In this document: positions 39,419 through 52,200 of the stretch, in pieces
How positions within the stretch are numbered: the stretch's first letter is position 1
How the letters are laid out: every line of letters starts with the position of its first letter
Source of the DNA: Nomia melanderi
Taxonomy: Eukaryota > Arthropoda > Insecta > Hymenoptera > Halictidae
DNA: 64,000 bases
Assembly: GCF_051020985.1 (NCBI RefSeq)
Contig: NW_027475134.1
Span: 1,116,001 to 1,180,000 of the forward strand
Reading direction: 5' to 3'
Notes under the pieces: generated by a model
The model's input: only the letters and a program-made list of their open reading frames with translations
Told to the model about the DNA's origin: nothing
The model's database searches: none
Made by a program: the position numbers and the translations under genes

Positions 39419-41022
39419 GAACGACCTCGGAACACCAGAGGCCGAGAAAACCACCGTCTCATGGGGCAGGACACTCAGGGTCAGTGAAAAATCCAATATA
39501 GATCTGGTGATATCTCGGGTGCTATTACAGATAGCGCAATAAATCAAAGTGCATTGTCTGTAGGAGGCCCTGGCGCATGTATCTGTGCAGCGGGAACGAC
39601 CTCGGACGACCAGGGGCTGAGAAAACCACAGTCTCATGGGGCCGGACGCTCAGGGTCAGTGAAAAATCCAATATATATCTGGTGATATCTCGGGTGCTAT
39701 TAGAGATAGCGCAATAAACCAAAGTGAATTATCTGCAGGAGGCCCTGGCGCATGAATCTGTGCAACGGGAACGACCTCGGACCACCAGGGGCCGAGAAAA
39801 CCACAGTCTCATGGGGCCGGATACTCAGGGTCAGGGGAAAATCCAATATAGATCTGGTGATATCTCGGGTGCTATTACAGATAGCGCAATAAATCATAGT
39901 GCATTGTCTGTAGGAGGCCCTGGCGCATGAATCTGGCCAGCGGGAACGACCTCGGACCACCAGCGGCCGAGAAAACCACCGTCTCATGGGGCCGGACACT
40001 CAGGGTCGGGGAAAAATCCAATATATATCTGGTGATATCTCGGGTGCTATTAGAGATAGGGCAATAAACCAAAGTGAATTGTCTGCAGGAGGCCCTGGCG
40101 CATGAATCTGTGCAGCGGGAACGATCTCGGACCATCAGGGGCCGAGACATCCACCGTCTCACGGGGCCGGACACTCAGGGTCAGGGAAAAATCCAATATA
40201 TATCTGGTGATATCTCGGGTGATATTACAGATAGCGCAATAAATCAAAGTGCATTGTCTGTAGGAGGCCCTGGCGCATGAATCTGTGCAGCGGGAACGAC
40301 CTCGGACCACCAGGGGCCGAGAAAACCACAGTCTCATGGGGCCGGACACTCAGGGTCAGGGGAAAATCCAATATATATCTGGTGATATCTCGTGTGCTAT
40401 TACAGATAGAGCAATAAATCAAAGTGCATTGTCTGTAGGAGGCCCTGGAGCATGTATCTGTGCAGCGGGAACGACCTCGGACGACCAGGGGCTGAGAAAA
40501 CCACAGTCTCATGGGGCCGGACAGTCAGGGTCAGGGCAAAATCCAATATATATCTGGTGATATCTCGGGTGCTATTAGAGATAGCGCAATAAACCAAAGT
40601 GCATTATCTGCAGGAGGCCCTGGCGCATGAATCTGTGCAACGGGAGCGACCTCGGACCACCAGGGGCCGAGAAAACCACAGTCTCATGGGGCCGGACACT
40701 CAGGGTCAGGGGAAAATCCAATATATATCTGGTGATATCTCGGGTGCTATTAGAGATAGCGCAATAAATCAAAGTGCATTGTCTGCAGGAGGCCCTGGCG
40801 CATGAACCTGTGCAGCGGGAACGTTCTCGGACCACCAGGGGCCGAGAAAACGACCGTCTCATGGGGCCGGACGCTCAGGGTCAGTGAAAAATCCAATATA
40901 TATCTGGTGATATCTCGGGTGCTATTAGAGATAGCGCAATAAACCAAAGTGAATTATCTGCAGGAGGCCCTCTCGCATGAATCTGTGCAACGGGAACGAC
41001 CTCGGACCACCAGGGGCCGAGA
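39419..41022 (+). repeat. Duplicate of about 36270-37873 at 3149 bp
   Basis: Nine monomers match, including the ggccagcggg monomer, the gacatccaccgtctcacgg monomer, ctcgtgtgctattac, the cctggagcatgtatc monomer and ccctctcgcatg. The offset is 18 monomers minus one base (tag b near 38787 lies between). The match ends near 41022, where the later copy joins the 38.07-kb type sequence (gtcggggaaaaatcc) and so skips a monomer. Confidence 0.87.
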
Positions 41023-41274
41023 GAACCACCGTCTCATGGGGCCGGACACTCAGGGTCGGGGAAAAATCCAATATATATCTGGTGATATCTCGGGTGCTAT
41101 TACAGATAGCGCAATAAATCAAAGTGCATTGTCTGTAGGAGACGCTGGCGCATGAATCTGTGCAGCGGGAACAACCTCGGACAACCAGGGGCCGAGAAAA
41201 CCACAGTCTCATGGGGCCGGACACTCAGGGTCAGGGGAAAATCCAATATATATCTGGTGATATATCGGGTGCTA

Positions 41275-43552
41275 TTAGAGATATCGCAATAAACCATGGT
41301 GAATTATCTGCAGGAGGCCCTGGCGCATGAATCTGTGCAACGAGAACGACCTCGGACCACCAGGGGCCGAGAAAACGACAGTCTCAAGGGGCCGGACACT
41401 CAGGGTCAGGGGAAAATCCAATATATATCTGGTGATATCTCGGGTGCTATTACAGATAGCGCAATAAATCAAAGTGCATTGTCTGTAGGAGGCCCTGGCG
41501 CATAAATGTGGCCAGCGGGAACGACCTCGGACCATCAGGGGCCGAGAAAACCACCGTCTCATGGGGCCGGACACTCAGGGTCAGGGGAAAATCCAATATA
41601 TATCTGGTGATATCTCGGGTGCTATCAGAGATAGCGCAATAAACCAAAGTGAATTATCTGCAGGAGGCCCTGGGGCATGAATCTGTGCAGCGGGAACGAC
41701 CTCGGACCACCAGGGGCCGAGAAAACGACCGTCTCATGGGGCCGGACACTCAGGGTCAGTGAAAAATCCAATATATATCTGGTGATATCTCGGGTGCTCT
41801 TACAGATAGCGCAATAAATCAAAGTGCATTGTCTGTAGGAGGCCCTGGCGCATGAATCTATGCAGCGGGAACGACCTCGGACCACCAGGGGCCGAGAGAA
41901 CCACAGTCTCATTGGGCCGGACACTCAGGGTCAGGGGAAAATCCAGTATTTATCTCTTGATATCTCGGGTGCTATTACAGATAGCGCAATAAACCAAAGT
42001 CAATTATCTGCAGGAGGCCCTGGCGCATGTATCTGTGCAGCGGGAACGTCCTCGGACCTCCAGGGGCTGAGACAACCACCGTCACATGGGGCCGGACACT
42101 CAGGGTCAGGGTAAAATCCAATATATATCTGGTGATATCTCGGGTGCTATTACAGATAGCGCAATAAATCAAAGTGCATTGTCTGTAGGAGGCCCTGGCG
42201 CATGAATCTGTGCAGCGGGAACGACCTCGGAACACCAGGGGCCGAGAAAACCACCGTCTCATGGGGCAGGACACTCAGGGTCAGTGAAAAATCCAATATA
42301 TATCTGGTGATATCTCGGGTGCTATTACAGATAGCGCAATAAATCAAAGTGCATTGTCTGTAGGAGACGCTGGCGCATGAACCTGTTCAGCGGGAACGTT
42401 CTCGGACCACCAGGGGCCGAGAAAACGACCGTCTCATGGGGCCGGACGCTCAGGGTCAGTGAAAAATCCAATATATATCTGGTGATATCTCGGGTGCTAT
42501 TAGAGATAGAGCAATAAACCAAAGTGAATTATCTGCAGGAGGCCCTGGCGCATGAATCTGTGCAACGGGAACGACCTCGGACCACCAGGGGCCGAGAAAA
42601 CCACAGGCTCATGGGGCCGGATACTCAGGGTCAGGGGAAAATCCAATATAGATCTGGTGATATCTCGGGTGCTATTACAGATAGCGCAATAAATCATAGT
42701 GCATTGTCTGTAGGAGGCCCTGGCGCATGAATCTGGCCAGCGGGAACGACCTCGGACCACCAGCGGCCGAGAAAACCACCGTCTCATGGGGCCGGACACT
42801 CAGGGTCGGGGAAAAATCCAATATATATCTGGTGATATCTCGGGTGCTATTAGAGATAGGGCAATAAACCAAAGTGAATTGTCTGCAGGAGGCCCTGGCG
42901 CATGAATCTGTGCAACGGGAACGACCTCGGACCACCAGGGGCCGAAAAAACCACAGTCTCATGGGGCCGGACACTCAGGGTCAGGGGAAAATCCAATATA
43001 GATCTGGTGATATCTCGGTTGCTATTACAGATAGCGAATTAATCAAAGTGCATTACCTGTAGGAGGCCCTGGCGCATGTATCTGTGCAGCGGGAACGTCC
43101 TCGGACCTCCAGGGGCCGAGACAACGACCGTCTCATGGGGCCGGACACTCATGGTCAGGGTAAAATCCAATATATATCTGGTGATATCTCGGGTGCTATT
43201 ACAGATAGCGCAATAAATCAAAGTGCATTGTCTGTAGGAGGCCCTGGCGCATGAATCTGTGCAGCGGGAACGACCTCGGACCACCAGGGGCCGAGAAAAC
43301 CACAGTCTCATGGGGCCGGACACTCAGAGTCAGTGAAAAATCCAATATATATCTAGTGATATCTCGGGTGCTATTACAGATAGCGCAATAAATCAAAGTG
43401 CATTGTCTGTAGGAGACGCTGGCGCATGAACCTGTGCAGCGGGAACGTTCTCGGACCACCAGGGGCCGAGAAAACGACCGTCTCATGGGGCCGGACGCTC
43501 AGGGTCAGTGAAAAATCCAATATATATCTGGTGATATCTCGGGTGCTATTAG
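41275..43552 (+). repeat. Long-range copy of left-arm 13051-16203
   Basis: 41275 to about 42400 matches 13051 to about 14180 at an offset of 28224 bp. 42325-43552 matches 14976-16203 at 27349 bp, five monomers less. Shared marks include aaccatggtgaatt nearby, gcataaatgtggcc, tgctcttacag, ccagtatttatctc, the gcgaattaatc deletion and aaccatatgaatt. The same stretch recurs in copy 2 of the 9.6-kb block (50722-52999). Confidence 0.85.
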
Positions 43553-44325
43553 AGATAGCGCAATAAACCATATGAATTATCTGTAGGAGGCCCTGACGCA
43601 TGAATCTGTGCAGCGGGAACGACCTCGGACCACCAGGGGCCGAGAAAACCACAGTCTCATGGGGCCGGACACTCAGGGTCAGGGAAAAATTCAATATATA
43701 TCTGGTGATATCTTGGGTGCTATTAGAGATAGCGTAATAAACCCAAGTGAATTATCTGCAGGAGGCCCTGGCGCAAGAATCTGTGCAGCGGGAACGACCT
43801 CGGACCACCAGGGGCCGAGACAACAACCGTCTCATGGGGCCGGACACTCAGGGTCAGGGAAAAATCCAATATATATCTGATGATATCTTGGGTGCTATTA
43901 GAGATAGCGCAATAAACCAAAGTGAGTTATCTGCAGGAGGCCCTGGCGCCTGAAGCTGGGCAGCGGGAACGACCTCGGACCACCAGGGGCCGAGAAAACC
44001 ACAGTCTCATGGGGCCGGACACTCAGGGTCAGGGGAAAATCCAATATATATCTGGTGATATCTCGGGTGCTATTAGAGATAGCGCAATAAACCATAGTGA
44101 ATTATCTGCAGGAGGCCCTGGCGCATGAATGTGTCCAGCGGGAACGACCACGGACCACCAGGAGCCGAGAAAACCGCAGTCTCATGGGGCCGGACACTCA
44201 GGGTCAGGGAAAAATCCAATATATATCTGTTGATATCTCGGGCGCTATTAGAGATAGCGCAATAAACCAAAGTGAATTATCTGCAGGAGGCCCTGGCGCA
44301 TGAATCTGTGCAGCGGGAACGACCT

Positions 44326-45725
44326 CGGACCACCAGGGGCCGAGAAAACCACCGTCTCATGGGGCCGGACACTCAGGGTCAGGGAAAAATCCAATATATA
44401 TCTGGTGATATCTCGGGTGCTATTACAGATAGCGCAATAAGTCAAAGTGCATTGTCTGTAGGAGGCCCTGGCGCATGAATCTGTGAAGCGGCAACGACCT
44501 CGGACCACCAGGGGCCGAGAAAACCACAGTCTCATGGGGCCGGACACTCAGGGTCAGGGGAAAATCCAGTTTATATCTGGTGATATCTCGGGTGCTATTA
44601 GAGATAGCGCAATAAACCAAAGTGAATTCTCTGCAGGAGGCCCTGGCGCATGAATCTGTGCAGCGGGAACGACCTCGGACCACCAGGGGCCGAAAAAACC
44701 ACAGTCTCATGGGGCCGGACACTCAGGGTCAGGGGAAAATCCAGTATATATCTGTTGATATCTCGGGTGCTATTAGAGGTAGCGCAATAAACCAAAGTGA
44801 ATTATCTGCAGGAGGCCCTGGCGCATGAATCTGTGCAACGGTAACGACCTCGGACCACCAGGGGTCGAAAAAACAACAGTCTCATGGGGCCGGACACTCA
44901 GGGTCAGGGAAAAATCCAATATATATCTGGTGATATCTCGGGTGCTATTACAGATAGCGCAATAAATCAAAGTGCATTGTCTGTAGGAGGCCCTGGCGCA
45001 TGAATCTGTGCAGCGGGAACGATCTCGGACCATCAGGGGCCGAGACATCCACCGTCTCATGGGGCCGGACACTCAGGGTCAGGGAAAAATCCAATATATA
45101 TCTGGTGATATCTCGGGTGCTATTACAGATAGCGCAATAAATCAAAGTGCATTGTCTGTAGGAGGCCCTGGCGCATGAATCTGTGCAGCGGGAACGACCT
45201 CGGACCACCAGGGGCCGAGAAAACCACAGTCTCATGGGGCCGGACAATCAGGGTCAGGGGAAAATCCAATATATATCTGGTGATATCTCGGGTGCTATTA
45301 CAGATAGAGCAATAAATCAAAGTGCATTGTCTGTAGGAGGCCCTGGCGCATGAATCTGTGCAGCGGGAACAACCTCGGACCACCAGAGGCCGAGAAAACC
45401 ATAGTCTCATGGGGCCGGACACTCAGGGTCAGGGCAAAATCCAATATATATCTGGTGATATCTCGGGTGCTATTAGAGATAGCGCAATAAATCAAATTGC
45501 ATTGTCTGTAGGAGGCCCTGGCGCATAAATGTGGACAGCGGGAACGACCTCGGACCATCAGGGGCCGAGAAAACCACCGTCTCATGGGGCCGGACACTCA
45601 GGGTCAGGGGAAAATCCAATATTTATCTGGTGATATCTTGGGTGCTATTACAGATAGCGCAATAAATCAAAGTGCATTGTCTGTAGGAGGCCCTGGCGCA
45701 TGAATCTGTGCAGCGGGAACGACCT
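44326..45725 (+). repeat. 1400-bp unit (eight monomers), tandem
   Basis: Monomers from 44326 match those from 45726 at 1400 bp: aataagtcaaag, gtgaagcggcaacg, ccagtttatatctgg, gaattctctgcagg, ccgaaaaaaccac and tattagaggtag. The second unit is cut short at 46241 by the 9.6-kb join. In copy 2 (53773-55172, then 55173 on) it continues to about 55850. The unit limits are uncertain by some 50 bases. Confidence 0.82.
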
Positions 45726-46241
45726 AGGACCACCAGGGGCCGAGAAAACCACCGTCTCATGGGGCCGGACACTCAGGGTCAGGGAAAAATCCAATATATA
45801 TCTGGTGATATCTCGGGTGCTATTACAGATAGCGCAATAAGTCAAAGTGCATTGTCTGTAGGAGGCCCTGGCGCATGAATCTGTGAAGCGGCAACGACCT
45901 CGGACCACCAGGGGCCGAGAAAACCACAGTCTCATGGGGCCGGACACTCAGGGTCAGGGGAAAATCCAGTTTATATCTGGTGATATCTCGGGTGCTATTA
46001 GAGATAGCGCAATAAACCAAAGTGAATTCTCTGCAGGAGGCCCTGGCGCATGAATCTGTGCAGCGGGAACGACCTCGGACCACCAGGGGCCGAAAAAACC
46101 ACAGTCTCATGGGGCCGGACACTCAGGGTCAGGGGAAAATCCAGTATATATCTGTTGATATCTCGGGTGCTATTAGAGGTAGCGCAATAAACCAAAGTGA
46201 ATTATCTGCAGGAGGCCCTGGCGCATGAATCTGTGCAACGG

Positions 46242-49200
46242 GAACGACCTCGGACCACCAGGGGCCGAGAAAACCACAGTCTCATGGGGCCGGATACTCA
46301 GGGTCAGGGGAAAATCCAATATAGATCTGGTGATATCTCGGGTGCTATTACAGATAGCGCAATAAATCATAGTGCATTGTCTGTAGGAGGCCCTGGCGCA
46401 TGAATCTGGCCAGCGGGAACGACCTCGGACCACCAGCGGCCGAGAAAACCACCGTCTCATGGGGCCGGACACTCAGGGTCGGGGAAATATCCAATATATA
46501 TCTGGTGATATCTCGGGTGCTATTAGAGATAGGGCAATAAACCAAAGTGAATTGTCTGCAGGAGGCCCTGGCGCATGAATCTGTGCAGCGGGAACGATCT
46601 CGGACCATCAGGGGCCGAGACATCCACCGTCTCACGGGGCCGGACACTCAGGGTCAGGGAAAAATCCAATATATATCTGGTGATATCTCGGGTGATATTA
46701 CAGATAGCGCAATAAATCAAAGTGCATTGTCTGTAGGAGGCCCTGGCGCATGAATCTGTGCAGCGGGAACGACCTCGGACCACCAGGGGCCGAGAAAACC
46801 ACAGTCTCATGGGGCCGGACACTCAGGGTCAGGGGAAAATCCAATATATATCTGGTGATATGTCGTGTGCTATTACAGATAGAGCAATAAATCAAAGTGC
46901 ATTGTCTGTAGGAGGCCCTGGAGCATGTATCTGTGCAGCGGGAACGACCTCGGACGACCAGGGGCTGAGAAAACCACAGTCTCATGGGGCCGGACACTCA
47001 GGGTCAGGGCAAAATCCAATATATATCTGGTGATATCTCGGGTGCTATTAGAGATAGCGCAATAAACCAAAGTGCATTATCTGCAGGAGGCCCTGGCGCA
47101 TGAATCTGTGCAACGGGAGCGACCTCGGACCACCAGGGGCCGAGAAAACCACAGTCTCATGGGGCCGGACACTCAGGGTCAGGGGAAAATCCAATATATA
47201 TCTGGTGATATCTCGGGTGCTATTAGAGATAGCGCAATAAATCAAAGTGCATTGTCTGCAGGAGGCCCTGGCGCATGAACCTGTGCAGCGGGAACGTTCT
47301 CGGACCACCAGGGGCCGAGAAAACGACCGTCTCATGGGGCCGGACGCTCAGGGTCAGTGAAAAATCCAATATATATCTGGTGATATCTCGGGTGCTATTA
47401 GAGATAGCGCAATAAACCAAAGTGAATTATCTGCAGGAGGCCCTCTCGCATGAATCTGTGCAACGGGAACGACCTCGGACCACCAGGGGCCGAGAAAACC
47501 ACAGTCTCATGGGGCCGGATACTCAGGGTCAGGGGAAAATCCAATATAGATCTGGTGATATCTCGGGTGCTATTACAGATAGCGCAATAAATCATAGTGC
47601 ATTGTCTGTAGGAGGCCCTGGCGCATGAATCTGGCCAGCGGGAACGACCTCGGACCACCAGCGGCCGAGAAAACCACCGTCTCATGGGGCCGGACACTCA
47701 GGGTCGGGGAAAAATCCAATATATATCTGGTGATATCTCGGGTGCTATTACAGATAGCGCAATAAATCATTGTGCATTGTCTGTAGGAGACGCTGGCGCA
47801 TGAATCTGTGCAGCGGGAACAACCTCGGACCACCAGGGGCCGAGAAAACCACAGTCTCATGGGGCCGGACACTCAGGGTCAGGGGAAAATCCAATATATA
47901 TCTGGTGATATCTCGGGTGCTATTAGAGATATCGCAATAAACCATGGTGAATTATCTGCAGGAGGCCCTGGCGCATGAATCTGTGCAACGAGAACGACCT
48001 CGGACCACCAGGGGCCGAGAAAACGACAGTCTCAAGGGGCCGGACACTCAGGGTCAGGGGAAAATCCAATATATATCTGGTGATATCTCGGGTGCTATTA
48101 CAGATACCGAAATAAATCAAAATGCATTGTCTGTAGGAGACCCTGGCGCATGAATCTGTGCAGCGGGAACGACCTCGGACCACCAGGGTCCGAGAAAACC
48201 ACCGTCTCATGGGGCCGCACACTCAGGGTCAGAGAAAAATCCAATATATACCTGGTGATATCTCGGGTGCTATTACAGATAGCGCAATAAATCAAAGTGC
48301 ATTGTCTGTAGGTGGCCCTGGCGCATGAATCTGTACAGCGGGAACGATCTCGGACCACCAGGGGCCGAGAAAACCACAGTCTCATTGGGCCGGACACTCA
48401 GGGTCAGGGAAAATCCAATATATATCTGGTGATATCACGGGTGCTATTAGAGATAGCGCAATAAATCAAAGTGCATTGTCTGTAGGAGGCCCTGGCGCAT
48501 GAATCTGTGCAACGGGAACGACCTCGGAACACCAGGGACCGAGAAAACCACCGTCTCATGGGGCCGGACACTCAGGGTCAGTGAAAAATCCAATATATAT
48601 GTGGTGATATCTCGGGTGCTATTACAGATAGCGCAATAAATCAAAGTGCATTGTCTGTAGGAGACCCTGGCGCATGAACCTGTGCAGCGGGAACTACCTC
48701 GGACCACCAGGGGCCGAGAAAACCACAGTCTCATGGGGCCGGACACTCAGGGTCAGGGGAAAATCCAATATATATCTGGTGATATCTCGGGTGCTATTAG
48801 AGATAGCGCAATAAACCAAAGTGAATTATCTGCAGGAGGCCCTGGCGCATGAATCTGTGCAACGGGAGCGACCTCGGACCACCAGGGGCCGAGAAAACCA
48901 CAGTCTCATGGGGCCGGACACTCAGGGTCAGGGGAAAATCCAATATATATCTGGTGATATCTCGGGTGCTATTAGAGATAGCGCAATAAATCAAAGTGCA
49001 TTGTCTGTAGGAGGCCCTGGCGCATGAATCTGTGCAGCGGGAACGACCTCGGAACACCAGAGGCCGAGAAAACCACCGTCTCATGGGGCAGGACACTCAG
49101 GGTCAGTGAAAAATCCAATATAGATCTGGTGATATCTCGGGTGCTATTACAGATAGCGCAATAAATCAAAGTGCATTGTCTGTAGGAGGCCCTGGCGCAT

Positions 49201-52200
49201 GTATCTGTGCAGCGGGAACGACCTCGGACGACCAGGGGCTGAGAAAACCACAGTCTCATGGGGCCGGACGCTCAGGGTCAGTGAAAAATCCAATATATAT
49301 CTGGTGATATCTCGGGTGCTATTAGAGATAGCGCAATAAACCAAAGTGAATTATCTGCAGGAGGCCCTGGCGCATGAATCTGTGCAACGGGAACGACCTC
49401 GGACCACCAGGGGCCGAGAAAACCACAGTCTCATGGGGCCGGATACTCAGGGTCAGGGGAAAATCCAATATAGATCTGGTGATATCTCGGGTGCTATTAC
49501 AGATAGCGCAATAAATCATAGTGCATTGTCTGTAGGAGGCCCTGGCGCATGAATCTGGCCAGCGGGAACGACCTCGGACCACCAGCGGCCGAGAAAACCA
49601 CCGCCTCATGGGGCCGGACACTCAGGGTCGGGGAAAAATCCAATATATATCTGGTGATATCTCGGGTGATATTACAGATAGCGCAATAAATCAAAGTGCA
49701 TTGTCTGTAGGAGGCCCTGGCGCATGAATCTGTGCAGCGGGAACGACCTCGGACCACCAGGGGCCGAGAAAACCACAGTCTCATGGGGCCGGACACTCAG
49801 GGTCAGGGGAAAATCCAATATATATCTGGTGATATCTCGTGTGCTATTACAGATAGAGCAATAAATCAAAGTGCATTGTCTGTAGGAGGCCCTGGAGCAT
49901 GTATCTGTGCAGCGGGAACGACCTCGGACGACCAGGGGCTGAGAAAACCACAGTCTCATGGGGCCGGACAGTCAGGGTCAGGGCAAAATCCAATATATAT
50001 CTGGTGATATCTCGGGTGCTATTAGAGATAGCGCAATAAACCAAAGTGCATTATCTGCAGGAGGCCCTGGCGCATGAATCTGTGCAACGGGAGCGACCTC
50101 GGACCACCAGGGGCCGAGAAAACCACAGTCTCATGGGGCCGGACACTCAGGGTCAGGGGAAAATCCAATATATATCTGGTGATATCTCGGGTGCTATTAG
50201 AGATAGCGCAATAAATCAAAGTGCATTGTCTGCAGGAGGCCCTGGCGCATGAACCTGTGCAGCGGGAACGTTCTCGGACCACCAGGGGCCGAGAAAACGA
50301 CCGTCTCATGGGGCCGGACGCTCAGGGTCAGTGAAAAATCCAATATATATCTGGTGATATCTCGGGTGCTATTAGAGATAGCGCAATAAACCAAAGTGAA
50401 TTATCTGCAGGAGGCCCTCTCGCATGAATCTGTGCAACGGGAACGACCTCGGACCACCAGGGGCCGAGAGAACCACCGTCTCATGGGGCCGGACACTCAG
50501 GGTCGGGGAAAAATCCAATATATATCTGGTGATATCTCGGGTGCTATTACAGATAGCGCAATAAATCAAAGTGCATTGTCTGTAGGAGACGCTGGCGCAT
50601 GAATCTGTGCAGCGGGAACAACCTCGGACAACCAGGGGCCGAGAAAACCACAGTCTCATGGGGCCGGACACTCAGGGTCAGGGGAAAATCCAATATATAT
50701 CTGGTGATATATCGGGTGCTATTAGAGATATCGCAATAAACCATGGTGAATTATCTGCAGGAGGCCCTGGCGCATGAATCTGTGCAACGAGAACGACCTC
50801 GGACCACCAGGGGCCGAGAGAACGACAGTCTCAAGGGGCCGGACACTCAGGGTCAGGGGAAAATCCAATATATATCTGGTGATATCTCGGGTGCTATTAC
50901 AGATAGCGCAATAAATCAAAGTGCATTGTCTGTAGGAGGCCCTGGCGCATAAATGTGGCCAGCGGGAACGACCTCGGACCATCAGGGGCCGAGAAAACCA
51001 CCGTCTCATGGGGCCGGACACTCAGGGTCAGGGGAAAATCCAATATATATCTGGTGATATCTCGGGTGCTATCAGAGATAGCGCAATAAACCAAAGTGAA
51101 TTATCTGCAGGAGGCCCTGGCGCATGAATCTGTGCAGCGGGAACGACCTCGGACCACCAGGGGCCGAGAAAACGACCGTCTCATGGGGCCGGACACTCAG
51201 GGTCAGTGAAAAATCCAATATATATCTGGTGATATCTCGGGTGCTCTTACAGATAGCGCAATAAATCAAAGTGCATTGTCTGTAGGAGGCCCTGGCGCAT
51301 GAATCTATGCAGCGGGAACGACCTCGGACCACCAGGGGCCGAGAGAACCACAGTCTCATTGGGCCGGACACTCAGGGTCAGGGGAAAATCCAGTATTTAT
51401 CTCTTGATATCTCGGGTGCTATTACAGATAGCGCAATAAACCAAAGTCAATTATCTGCAGGAGGCCCTGGCGCATGTATCTGTGCAGCGGGAACGTCCTC
51501 GGACCTCCAGGGGCTGAGACAACCACCGTCACATGGGGCCGGACACTCAGGGTCAGGGTAAAATCCAATATATATCTGGTGATATCTCGGGTGCTATTAC
51601 AGATAGCGCAATAAATCAAAGTGCATTGTCTGTAGGAGGCCCTGGCGCATGAATCTGTGCAGCGGGAACGACCTCGGAACACCAGGGGCCGAGAAAACCA
51701 CCGTCTCATGGGGCAGGACACTCAGGGTCAGTGAAAAATCCAATATATATCTGGTGATATCTCGGGTGCTATTACAGATAGCGCAATAAATCAAAGTGCA
51801 TTGTCTGTAGGAGACGCTGGCGCATGAACCTGTTCAGCGGGAACGTTCTCGGACCACCAGGGGCCGAGAAAACGACCGTCTCATGGGGCCGGACGCTCAG
51901 GGTCAGTGAAAAATCCAATATATATCTGGTGATATCTCGGGTGCTATTAGAGATAGAGCAATAAACCAAAGTGAATTATCTGCAGGAGGCCCTGGCGCAT
52001 GAATCTGTGCAACGGGAACGACCTCGGACCACCAGGGGCCGAGAAAACCACAGGCTCATGGGGCCGGATACTCAGGGTCAGGGGAAAATCCAATATAGAT
52101 CTGGTGATATCTCGGGTGCTATTACAGATAGCGCAATAAATCATAGTGCATTGTCTGTAGGAGGCCCTGGCGCATGAATCTGGCCAGCGGGAACGACCTC

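Larger units (their letters stand above)
36620..46241 (+). repeat. 9622-bp tandem duplication, copy 1
   Basis: 55 monomers minus three bases, the three being tags b, c and d. The right-hand join lies between 46180 and 46241: on its left the sequence is of the 44.8-kb type (tattagaggtagcg), and on its right it is of the 36.6-kb type (gcaacgggaacg where the 44.8-kb type has gcaacggtaacg). The unit contains the 3149-bp and 1400-bp duplications. Confidence 0.9.
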
